Positions 15,392 to 22,750 of a stretch of DNA of 64,000 bases are shown here, one piece after another; the stretch's first letter is position 1; every line of letters begins with the position of its first letter. Source of the DNA: Thiocapsa sp. UBA6158 (GTDB taxonomy: Bacteria > Pseudomonadota > Gammaproteobacteria > Chromatiales > Chromatiaceae); assembly GCF_002423035.1 (NCBI RefSeq), contig NZ_DIUM01000072.1, positions 1-64,000 on the forward strand, in the 5' to 3' direction. Made by a program: the position numbers and the translations under genes. The notes under the pieces were generated by a model that saw nothing but the letters and a program-made list of their open reading frames with translations, did not search any database and was not told the DNA's origin.

Positions 15392-16879
15392 TCAGGTCCC
15401 GCAAAAGGTCCTCAACACACGCTCATCCTCCTGCGGCGGCTCGGTGTAGCCGGCAAGCTCGGGGCGATCTTCGTAGGGGCGCTCGAGGACGTGCAGGATG
15501 GTTTCGAACGGTCCGAAGTCGCTCTGTTCGACGGCCGCAGTCAGCGCCTGCTCGACGCGATGGTTGCGCGGAATGACCGCCGGATTGGTATCGCGCATGC
15601 GCGCGGCGCGCTCGGCGGGGGTTTGCCGGTCTCGTTCGAGTCGTGCCCGCCACTGCGCGGCCCAGGCGTCATAGGCCTGAGGGTCGACGAACAAATCGCG
15701 TACGCCGCTGTCGGCTTGTGGATCCGCGGCCGCGTCGCAAAGGCGGCGGAAGGTCAGTGTGAAGTCGGCATCCGATGCCTTCATGGCGTCCAAAAGCCCG
15801 TGGATGAGGTCGACATCCTCCGGCTCGGTGGTGGCGAGGCCGAGCTTGCGTCGCATGCCGGCGGTCCAGTGCTCCTCGTAGCGGCCGAAGAAGCCGCGGA
15901 TGAGGTCGGTCGCCTGCTGGATCGCGGCGTCCGATGCGCCGTCGATCAAGGGCAGTAGTGTTTCGGCGAAGCGGGCGAGGTTCCATTGGGCAATCCCGGG
16001 CTGATTGCCGTAGGCGTAACGGCCGCCGCGGTCGATCGAGCTGAAGACGGTCGCGGGATCATAGGCGTCCATGAAGGCGCAGGGCCCATAATCGATCGTC
16101 TCGCCCGAGATCGCCATATTGTCGGTGTTCATGACGCCGTGGATGAAGCCCACGTGCATCCAGGCGGCGATCAGGGCAGCTTGTCGCTCCAAGACGGATT
16201 GGATCAGTGCGAGGTAGGGTGAGTCTGATCCGGCGGCTTCCGGGTAATGGCGAGCGATGACATGATCGGCGAGATGCCGCACGGCCTCGGTGTCGCCGCG
16301 CGAGGCGAAATACTGGAAGGTTCCGACACGGATGTGGCTGCTCGCGACGCGTGTCAGGATCGCGCCGGGCAGGATGCTCTCGCGATAGACCGGCTCGCCG
16401 GTCATGACGACGGCGAGCGCACGGGTGGTCGGAATCCCGAGCGCGTGCATGGCCTCGGCCAGGATGTATTCGCGCAGGACGGGTCCGAGCGCCGCGCGCC
16501 CGTCGCCGCTGCGCGAGAAGGGGGTTTGTCCGGAACCCTTCAGTTGGATGTCGCGACGTTTTCCGGCACGGTCGAGCACCTCGCCAAGCAGGATCGCTCT
16601 GCCGTCTCCGAGTCGAGGGACGAAGTTGCCGAACTGATGGCCCGCATACGCCATCGCGATCGGATCGCCGCCCTCCGGCAGGAGATTGCCGGCGAAGAGC
16701 GGCGCAGCCACCTCCGGCTGCGCCGCCGATGGATCCAGGCCGAGCTCTTCGAACAACATCGCGTTCAGCTTGATCAAACCGGGCGCCGTGACGGGCGTCG
16801 GGCGGATGCGGGCGTGAAAACGATCGGGCAGACGTCGATAGCTGTTGTCGAACGCGAAGCGAATGGCTTGCTGTGTCAT
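15392..16879 (-). CDS. selO: Protein adenylyltransferase SelO (YdiU)
   Basis: A 495-residue pseudokinase-fold enzyme that transfers AMP from ATP to Ser, Thr or Tyr of target proteins, linked to redox homeostasis. Family marks: FDNSYRRLPDRF at the N-terminus, AYAGHQFGNFVPRLGDGRA, QLKGSGQTPFSRSGDGRA, GFIHGVMNTDNM, TIDYGPCAFMD, and the C-terminal tail RTFCGT. The Cys occupies the position that is selenocysteine in animal SelO. The ATG at 16879 (MTQQAIRFAF) is preferred over an upstream in-frame ATG because the family starts there. It is a single gene; downstream lies the sigma-54 promoter region. Confidence 0.93.
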   Translation of the reverse strand: MTQQAIRFAFDNSYRRLPDRFHARIRPTPVTAPGLIKLNAMLFEELGLDPSAAQPEVAAPLFAGNLLPEGGDPIAMAYAGHQFGNFVPRLGDGRAILLGEVLDRAGKRRDIQLKGSGQTPFSRSGDGRAALGPVLREYILAEAMHALGIPTTRALAVVMTGEPVYRESILPGAILTRVASSHIRVGTFQYFASRGDTEAVRHLADHVIARHYPEAAGSDSPYLALIQSVLERQAALIAAWMHVGFIHGVMNTDNMAISGETIDYGPCAFMDAYDPATVFSSIDRGGRYAYGNQPGIAQWNLARFAETLLPLIDGASDAAIQQATDLIRGFFGRYEEHWTAGMRRKLGLATTEPEDVDLIHGLLDAMKASDADFTLTFRRLCDAAADPQADSGVRDLFVDPQAYDAWAAQWRARLERDRQTPAERAARMRDTNPAVIPRNHRVEQALTAAVEQSDFGPFETILHVLERPYEDRPELAGYTEPPQEDERVLRTFCGT

Positions 16880-16954
16880 GCGATGGTTTGATGTCGGTTG
16901 CGAGTCGATACAGCAGGCATGCGGCCATCCCGGCAATTCGCAACTCTACCGCGA

Positions 16955-17039
16955 CTGAACCGCGTTCTCCGCGAGACGCATGCTCCGAGGTGTTCTCGGC
17001 CCTTTCGCCCAAGAGCAGCCTCGGCGCGACGCGGTTCAG
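16955..17039. repeat. Dispersed palindromic element, copy 5 (subfamily 2)
   Basis: An 85-bp element with ends CTGAACCGCG / CGCGGTTCAG. Its reverse complement aligns without gaps to the 85-bp element at 5272-5356, sharing CCGAGGC, CTCTTG, CACCTCGGAGC and TCTCGCG. Confidence 0.8.
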
Positions 17040-17136
17040 GAGATTGGGGTCGACTCAGGAACAACCGAAATAGGTAGGCCGAGGTGAACTTGCGAGCCCC
17101 GGTAGGGCGCTGCATCGTCAAGTGTCCTTGGAATCA

Positions 17137-17223
17137 TGAAACCGCGTCGACACCGTCGCTCGCTGATACCTGCAAGGTGGAACAGCCCGACCACAGGACA
17201 TGACGCCACCGGACGCGGTTTCA
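17137..17223. repeat. Dispersed palindromic element, copy 6
   Basis: An 87-bp element with a perfect 12-bp inverted repeat TGAAACCGCGTC / GACGCGGTTTCA. An extra half-end (CGCGGTTTCATC) follows immediately at 17224-17236. It lies just downstream of the porin stop and pairs with copy 5 in the 355-bp selO-porin gap. Confidence 0.8.
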
Positions 17224-17234
17224 TCGCGGTTTCA

Positions 17235-18446
17235 TCAGAGTTCCGCGACGAGACGCAGCCCGAAGATCCAGCCCTCGATGTCCTCGCCGCTGTCGTAGGC
17301 GTCGGCCATGTATTGAATGTCGGCGGTGAGGGCGAGGAAGTCATTGGCGGCGAAGCGGTAGTAAAGCTCGGCGACATTGGTGCTGGAGATCCCGGTCTCG
17401 GCGCCGTCGAGATAGCCGTAGGCCAGACCGACGGTGTCGGCCTCGCGGCCCCAGAGGCCGCCGGCGAGCTGCAGGCCGCCGGTGTAGAGGCCACGGTAGT
17501 CGAGGATGTCCTTATGATCGGTCCAGGTCAGGCGCAGGAAGGCGCCGAGATGATCCCCGAGGGCCTGATCCAAGGACAGGCCGTAGCCCATCAGATCGGT
17601 CTTCTCCGCACCGACCGGCGCTCCGTCCTGCGGTGCGTCCTCGGTCCACTCCGCCTCCTCGCCGAGGTCCGCGCGGGGCTTGACGAAGGCCGAGGAGGTG
17701 CCGGTGATCACGGCGCGGTAGTTGCCCTCCCCGAGCGCGCTGTCGAGCCGATAGCCGAGCTGCGCGCCCCAGAAGTTGTAGTTGTTGCCGTCGTTGTTCT
17801 CGCCGATGTTCAGCGCCGCTGCCTTGATCTCCCAGTGACCCAGCGCAAGCTCGAGTGCTGCGCCGGCATCGTAGGAGGGCAGGTTGAAGCCGCCGGAGTT
17901 CACGAACGCCTCATTCATGAACTGGGTGAACTCGTCGTTGGCGTAGGCGTTCTCGTCGAGATAGCCGGTGGAGTCGATGATGCCGAAGGTGGTGCCGAGG
18001 GTAGCGTCCTCGCCCAGCGTGAAGGTGTGCTTGTACCAGGCCTGCAGCAGGTAGTCGCGCCCGCGCCCGTTGATGTCCTTCAGATCGTCCTCGAGATCGA
18101 CCGCCCAGGGGGCGAGCACGAAGGGCGAGACGTCGTTCAGGCCGTTGTCCACCGCATAACCGAGCAGGGCGTAGAGCTCGTCGCGCTCGCTGGGGCGAAC
18201 GCTCAATTCAAGCTGAAACGGCATGCCACCCCGGCAGGTGTCTCCGTCAAGCGACTGCCCGTCCTCGTCGAACAACCTGCCGAGACCCTCTTGGCATTGA
18301 CCCGCCGCACCCAGCACCGCGCCGAGCGAGAAGCTCTCGGTGACGTCGTAGGCCCAGCTCGGCGAGGCGGAGCCGGCCAACAGACCTGAGGTCAGCGTGA
18401 CCAGTGCGAGCCCGCGGCCGATGGGGTGTTTGAGGGTGGGATACAT
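17235..18446 (-). CDS. Outer-membrane porin (OprB-like beta-barrel)
   Basis: A 403-residue secreted protein. The ATG at 18446 has TGGAG upstream and starts MYPTLKHPIGRG, with a signal peptide ending ...SPSWA|YD. The mature part alternates polar and aromatic residues as in a beta barrel, with repeated GLAYGYLDGAE-, LYYRFAAND- and YMADAYDSG-like strands. It ends IFGLRLVAEL, a porin-like C-terminus. The architecture resembles carbohydrate-selective OprB porins; two Cys near the N-terminus (CQ..., CRG) may form a disulfide in a surface loop. A Fur-like box lies 30 bp upstream, suggesting iron or redox control. The substrate is unknown. Confidence 0.75.
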   Translation of the reverse strand: MYPTLKHPIGRGLALVTLTSGLLAGSASPSWAYDVTESFSLGAVLGAAGQCQEGLGRLFDEDGQSLDGDTCRGGMPFQLELSVRPSERDELYALLGYAVDNGLNDVSPFVLAPWAVDLEDDLKDINGRGRDYLLQAWYKHTFTLGEDATLGTTFGIIDSTGYLDENAYANDEFTQFMNEAFVNSGGFNLPSYDAGAALELALGHWEIKAAALNIGENNDGNNYNFWGAQLGYRLDSALGEGNYRAVITGTSSAFVKPRADLGEEAEWTEDAPQDGAPVGAEKTDLMGYGLSLDQALGDHLGAFLRLTWTDHKDILDYRGLYTGGLQLAGGLWGREADTVGLAYGYLDGAETGISSTNVAELYYRFAANDFLALTADIQYMADAYDSGEDIEGWIFGLRLVAEL

Positions 18447-18475
18447 GTCCGATACTCCAGCTCGATACGAAAACA

Positions 18476-18494
18476 AATAAGAAGCGTTCGCATT
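18476..18494 (-). promoter_or_regulatory. Fur-like box upstream of porin
   Basis: AATAAGAA-GCG-TTCGCATT. Read on the minus strand the first half is a perfect AATGCGAA, as in the two other Fur boxes of this window; the second half matches 6 of 8. It is centred about 40 bp before the porin ATG. The rest of the 470-bp gap (18495-18916) shows no gene or clear signal. Confidence 0.55.
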
Positions 18495-18916
18495 TATATA
18501 GGACGCCGGATGTGGAGTAAAGTCGGATTGCGCGTTGCGCTGTGGTGATCTCCCGGCGAAGAGCGGAAGAATGATCTGGATCAACGAAAATCGAGAGGTT
18601 TCGACTCGAGGGAGTCCGACCGATCGACCGATCAGGCGCACCGCTCGCGCGGCATGATCAAGTCAAGTCCCGGTGTGGCGGAAGGATCGGCCGGGCGAAG
18701 CCCTTATCGCGGGGGTGCGGCAAGCAGGATCAGTCGGGACGCTCTCTGCGTTGGTTCCGCGAGAGAGAAGCAGGATGCACGCAGTGGAAGCCGGACCAGA
18801 GATTGGGTACGGCCGAAGGCCGAATGCGTCGCAGCGGTTTCAACGGCAAGCCCCGGTCGACTCCGGGTCGGAACTTGATCCGTCCTTGGATCGTATCGCC
18901 GGCAGACCGGATCGTG

Positions 18917-19255
18917 TCAGTAACCGCCTTTGCGCAGCACCTCGGGCAAGCCCGCGATCTTGGTACCTTGTTTGGTCGGCGCGAGCGGGAAGAGTGTGTA
19001 GAGATCCTTGCTCGTGGGCTTGGAGCCCCACCTCTTGGCCATTTCCTTCAGAACCACGCGCTCCATGGGCTGGTTTTGGGCGTTGTTGTGGTACTCGTCT
19101 CTCAGATAGTTGATCACGTCCCAATGTTTGTCGGTCAAGGTGATGCCCTCGATCTCGGCGAGCTTCAACGCGACATCCTCGCTCCAGTTTGCGAGGTCCT
19201 GAAGATAGCCGCTTGGGGTCGTCTCGATGGTTTTGCCATTGACTTCGATGGCCAT
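18917..19255 (-). CDS. DsrC/TusE-family protein lacking both C-terminal cysteines
   Basis: A 112-residue paralogue of DsrC. The core DKHWDVINYLRDEYHNNAQNQP aligns with DEHWDIINFLREYYEEYQIAP of the DsrC encoded at 26405. The C-terminus ends GTKIAGLPEVLRKGGY where DsrC has ACRFAGLPKPTGCV. Both redox cysteines of the flexible arm are therefore replaced (T/K and G/Y region), so it cannot carry persulfide or form the DsrC trisulfide. Cys-less DsrC homologues have been described as a class thought to be regulatory (RspA). GGAG-like sequence precedes the ATG. It lies 3.5 kb from dsrA, on the opposite strand. Confidence 0.88.
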   Translation of the reverse strand: MAIEVNGKTIETTPSGYLQDLANWSEDVALKLAEIEGITLTDKHWDVINYLRDEYHNNAQNQPMERVVLKEMAKRWGSKPTSKDLYTLFPLAPTKQGTKIAGLPEVLRKGGY

Positions 19256-19527
19256 GGTTGCTCCTCTCGTCTTTGCTCGGCGGGGTACAGTCGTCGCATG
19301 CCGATGTACCCGTCATTAGGGGTTGATTCAAACTTCCTAATCTTATGATTTTGTGATGCAGGCGTCACATCTTTTTGTGCGCCTGCGGATCCGGTGGCGT
19401 CCATGTGAAGCGCTCGAAGGTGACGAAGCTCCGCGGGAGGGCGGTCCGGCGGCCACGGCGCGAGGACGTGGCGCGTATTCCGAGCGGACGCGACTGCTTT
19501 GCGGACGAAGCCGGCGTCGAGTCGTGC

Positions 19528-20229
19528 TCAGCCTTGGCTTGATTTGACCGAGTCGATTCCTTTGTGCGGAATGAAGATGCCGCAACCCAGAAGTGGGTGA
19601 TGACCGAGCCCCCGTTGCTGTAGTCGGATGGATTCGTCTTGCGTCAGTCCGGCGAGCATCAGGCTGCGTGTTGAAATGAGACCCTCGGGCGTGGCGAGTC
19701 GGTTGGTCCTGCCGCACACGGCCTTGCGCACGCGGATATTCATCTCGGCGAGGGCGCGCGCGGCGGTCTCGAGAAAGGCGCCCTCGTCTTCGTCGGCTTC
19801 GGCGGCGAGATCGAGTGCAACATACCGAGAGAACAAGGTGTTTTCGGTGCTGAGCGACCTGGTCTTGCCCGCGCCCACGACGAGCGTTTCTCCGCCGAGG
19901 TCGAGCTTGGCCCCGGGAAGATCGCGCAATACCTCCGTGACGCGGTGTCGTGGAACCCGCAGGGTCAGCTTGGTCCGTCGGGAGACGACGAGATAGGAGT
20001 CCGTCCCGTGCTCCGGTCGCTCCCAGCCGTTCTGTGATCCAGCGACGTGCACGGAGTGCACGGCGACCCCGGGCTCCTCTGCAATCCAGGGCAATGTCTG
20101 TCTCAGCGCCTCGGCGAGCAGGTAGGCGTGGTCGACCGGGATGCATTTGCAGTCGATCCCGAAGAGGAGATCGACGATGTCGTCCAGCACGCGAATCCGG
20201 TCGGGGTTGTCGTCGTCATTCCAAAACAT
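19528..20229 (-). CDS. Orphan Cas6/Cmx6-like protein
   Basis: A 233-residue protein that fits the Cas6/Cmx6 family known from type I-MYXAN CRISPR systems. Pieces in order: DIVDLLFGIDCKCIPVDHAYLLAEAL, PWIAEEPGVAVHSVHVAGSQNGWERPE, SRRTKLTLRVPRHRV, TLFSRYVALD, RKAVCGRT, TRSLMLAGL, and the C-terminal glycine-rich loop GLGHHPLLGCGIFIPHKG. In CRISPR systems Cas6 cuts the repeat RNA; a candidate catalytic His is in PVDHAY. No cas gene, no repeat array and no other CRISPR feature occurs in the window. It is the last gene of a three-gene minus-strand operon with two unknown genes, beside the dsr locus. The actual substrate is unknown. Confidence 0.75.
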   Translation of the reverse strand: MFWNDDDNPDRIRVLDDIVDLLFGIDCKCIPVDHAYLLAEALRQTLPWIAEEPGVAVHSVHVAGSQNGWERPEHGTDSYLVVSRRTKLTLRVPRHRVTEVLRDLPGAKLDLGGETLVVGAGKTRSLSTENTLFSRYVALDLAAEADEDEGAFLETAARALAEMNIRVRKAVCGRTNRLATPEGLISTRSLMLAGLTQDESIRLQQRGLGHHPLLGCGIFIPHKGIDSVKSSQG

Positions 20230-20293
20230 CGTCTTTGTCCGTGGAGTGCTTTGCTTATCGAGTGTGTTCGACGCGTGGTGCGGCCTTGTACGC

Positions 20294-21013
20294 TCATGCG
20301 AACGGGAGGCGATCCTGCAGTGCACGTCGGTCGAACCACCAGTCGTCCTGCACCAGAACGTCGACCACGTTGCGTAAGCGCACCAGGAACTTCTCCGGCT
20401 CCTTGAGCTCGAGGCGCTCCATCCACTGCTCGAGCTGCTCGGGTGAGTCGACCCCGCTATGTCGCCGTGCGACCGTGCCGAGCATCTGGGTCGCGAAGAA
20501 CATCAGATCGTCGCGTTGACGCTCCCGGGCGCGGACATCGGCGATGAAGAGTGCCGTGGTCGCGGCGACTGCGGCACCGTCGGCGTCGTCCGGGGTCTCG
20601 TCGATCACGTGACTGAGCAGCTCGATGGTCAGCTCGGGATCGATCGGGCATGTCACCGCCAGCCAGATCCCTTGGCCGAGCGCGCAGAGTGACTCTTCTT
20701 GGCCGGCCTGAAACAAGACATCGCAGGCGTCGGCGGCAAGCTCGAAGGAGTCGTGCGCGATGAAGTGATCGAAGGCCGCCCGGCCGATGGGCCAAGCCTC
20801 TTCGCCGCGCTCCAGACTCACCAGCGTGCGTGCGACCTGCAGCCGGGCGTCCGCGATCGCATGCGCGGGGGCATGGATCTGGACAAGATTCTTCAGCCGA
20901 TCCTGCAGCGTCGTCAGGTGCGACTCGAGCGATGCGTTCTCGGCGCTGCGATTGATGATCGAATCGGCCGCCGTATCGGCAATCTGCGTTGCCAGAATGT
21001 CGAATTGCTTCAT
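20294..21013 (-). CDS. Unknown helical protein, middle gene of Cas6-like operon
   Basis: A 239-residue soluble protein that I do not recognise. The ATG at 21013 has GGAAGG upstream. The sequence is alpha-helical throughout: MKQFDILATQIADTAADSI, a heptad-like stretch LESHLTTLQDRLKNLVQI, then repeated helix pairs (ARLQVARTLVSLERGEEAW, FELAADACDVLFQAGQEE), which looks like a TPR- or SEL1-like helical repeat scaffold. It ends RNVVDVLVQDDWWFDRRALQDRLPFA. The gene is separated from the Cas6-like gene by 64 bp and from the 63-aa gene by 37 bp, so co-transcription is likely. Confidence 0.6.
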   Translation of the reverse strand: MKQFDILATQIADTAADSIINRSAENASLESHLTTLQDRLKNLVQIHAPAHAIADARLQVARTLVSLERGEEAWPIGRAAFDHFIAHDSFELAADACDVLFQAGQEESLCALGQGIWLAVTCPIDPELTIELLSHVIDETPDDADGAAVAATTALFIADVRARERQRDDLMFFATQMLGTVARRHSGVDSPEQLEQWMERLELKEPEKFLVRLRNVVDVLVQDDWWFDRRALQDRLPFA

Positions 21014-21050
21014 AACGGCGCCTTCCAATGATCTGGCGAATGCCCGGGGG

Positions 21051-21242
21051 TCATCGGACGAGCCCGCTGAAGGCAGCCTCGAGTCGGTCCTCCCAGTTCT
21101 CGGGGGTATCGGGGTAGGGTGGCTTGACGTCCATCCTGAAGAAACGCTCGCCCGAGCGCGCCACCGCCTGGATGACGGGAACGAGCTCGTCGAAGGATTC
21201 GATGTCTTGATTGGAAACCAGTATCTCGCTGAGCTTGAGCAT
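21051..21242 (-). CDS. Unknown 63-aa protein, first gene of Cas6-like operon
   Basis: A small acidic protein beginning MLKLSEILVSNQDIESFDELV and containing FFRMDVKPPYPDTPENWEDRLEAAF, in two pieces. No membrane segment or metal motif is seen. A GGGAG sequence lies about 14 nt upstream of the ATG at 21242. It is accepted as a gene because it lies in tandem with, and tightly spaced to, the 239-aa and Cas6-like genes and has neighbour-like codon usage. Function unknown. Confidence 0.5.
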   Translation of the reverse strand: MLKLSEILVSNQDIESFDELVPVIQAVARSGERFFRMDVKPPYPDTPENWEDRLEAAFSGLVR

Positions 21243-21404
21243 GGGTCGCCGCTACTGCTCCCTTGTCGTTGGGTTGATGTTGAGCGCGTCGCCCGCTTGG
21301 CACTCATGCGACTGCGGCTCTTTGTCTCGTCGTTTTCATGTCCTCTGTCGAGGGGATCGCAACCGAGCCGCAGGCCGGACGCGCGCCGCGGTTATGGTGA
21401 ATCT

Positions 21405-22331
21405 TCAGTCGAGGGCGACGCGGTCCAGGAAGCGGATGCGGTAGAGCAACCGCGCCTTCGCCGGGTCCTCGTCGTCGCTGAATCCGGCACGGCAGTGAAG
21501 GACGTTGTTGGATACGAGCCCTTCGCCCGGTCTTAACCTGTACCTGAACGTGAAGACATCCGGGCGGGAAAACAACCGATCCAGTGCGGCTCGCGCCGCG
21601 TATGTATCGGGCGTGTCGCGCCATGAGACGTGGCGTGCACGCGCCGAGTAACGCATGTGCAGCTGTCCGTTGCGCACCGAGAATACCGGTCCGGCACTCG
21701 CCGCCCGGAGTGTGCGACCGTCTTGAACATGGGCCGGAATGCTCAGCGCTCGCGGGTGAGAGAGCGCCGCGATGTGCTGCGGTGATTCATCGCGAAGTCG
21801 CAGATAGGCCATCTCGTGATCGATCAGACCGTTCTCCCCGCCCTCACGCGCGTCGCGAACGCAGAAGAGGCACCAGGCCCCGACCTGCTGGTCCGGAGCG
21901 TTGTAGTACCCGTCGGTATGCCAGCTCAGCGGTTTGTCCGTGTAAGGGATGAAATCGCCGAGTGTTGCCCGGCCGTGCAAGCAGTGCCCTGCGCCCGCGC
22001 GGTCCTGCTCGTCGGGGTTGGGTCGGGCTGCGGCGATTCGGCTGACGGCCGATGCGTCGGCAAAAAGGTTGGCATCCGTCCTGCGCAGGCCCAACGCCCG
22101 TGTGAACGAGAGCAGGGCCTCGGTCTCGATCCCGTCGGGATCGACCTCGACCAGGGCCATGTTGAAGGTGTCGATCCGCGTCTTCAGGGCTGCGCGCTCC
22201 GCCGGCGAGGGTCGGTCGAGTCGCCGGAGCGGAACACGCAGATCCTTGATTTCGGAGGGATAAGCTCTGAGCTTGCGGGCCCTCCAGCGCGTGTAGGTCC
22301 GTTCTTCCGAGAGATCGAAAGGGTCGTCCAC
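21405..22331 (-). CDS. TauD/TfdA-family Fe(II)/2-oxoglutarate-dependent dioxygenase
   Basis: A 308-residue enzyme with the iron-binding HxD in LSWHTDGYYN (about residue 145) and the distal His in SNNVLHCRAGF followed by an Arg (LLYRIRFLDR) for 2-oxoglutarate. GWCLF-like and GGENGLIDH segments between them fit the TauD/gamma-butyrobetaine hydroxylase fold. The substrate cannot be read from sequence. Taurine or another sulfonate would suit a sulfur bacterium, but the length and the N-terminal WRARKLRAYP region also resemble dioxygenases of unknown substrate. The gene is divergent from dsrA across a 419-bp shared regulatory gap and 160 bp upstream of the Cas6-like operon on the same strand. Confidence 0.75.
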   Translation of the reverse strand: MDDPFDLSEERTYTRWRARKLRAYPSEIKDLRVPLRRLDRPSPAERAALKTRIDTFNMALVEVDPDGIETEALLSFTRALGLRRTDANLFADASAVSRIAAARPNPDEQDRAGAGHCLHGRATLGDFIPYTDKPLSWHTDGYYNAPDQQVGAWCLFCVRDAREGGENGLIDHEMAYLRLRDESPQHIAALSHPRALSIPAHVQDGRTLRAASAGPVFSVRNGQLHMRYSARARHVSWRDTPDTYAARAALDRLFSRPDVFTFRYRLRPGEGLVSNNVLHCRAGFSDDEDPAKARLLYRIRFLDRVALD

Positions 22332-22750
22332 AGCCTCATACTCCCCTGAATGAGCAAACCTGAATATTAGTGAATGTTGACTTAGGAGTCATCGGGAGGT
22401 AGCATCTCCTGTCAATTTGCTCAAGCATGATCGCCGCCAAAAAACAATCGGGAGGACACCCGCTGCGGCGCTCGTCATGAACTTAATTTCTATCCCGAAT
22501 GGGATAGTCCGTCGGGAAAGAGCCCTCCCAATCGTGGAATGGGCGCCAGCCCGGGGAGCCGGTAATTTAGCGAATGCCGATGGGGTCTCGATAAGACGAT
22601 GTCCGCTGTGCGCCGGCGGTCCAGGCAGGCCGACAAGTCCGCGCGACGGCGAGACGCTCGGTCAAGCGGTTTTTACTCGACGCATGCCCGATTGGTTTTA
22701 TCGAAATCCCGATCCCTTCCTGCTTCATTCTGATTCGGAGAGACAGCGCC
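22332..22750 (+). promoter_or_regulatory. Divergent control region of dsr and tauD-like gene, with 7-bp palindrome
   Basis: A 419-bp gap without a gene. It holds a perfect inverted repeat CTATCCC-GAAT-GGGATAG at 22490-22507, a good operator candidate for sulfide-responsive control of the dsr operon. I could not place a confident -35/-10 pair. The dsrA ribosome site (GGAGAGA) ends about 8 nt before the ATG at 22751. Confidence 0.5.

Noticed and set aside
19528..20229. CRISPR array or other cas genes near the Cas6-like gene
   Set aside because: No regularly spaced repeats of 25-40 bp and no Cas protein motifs are seen within the window.
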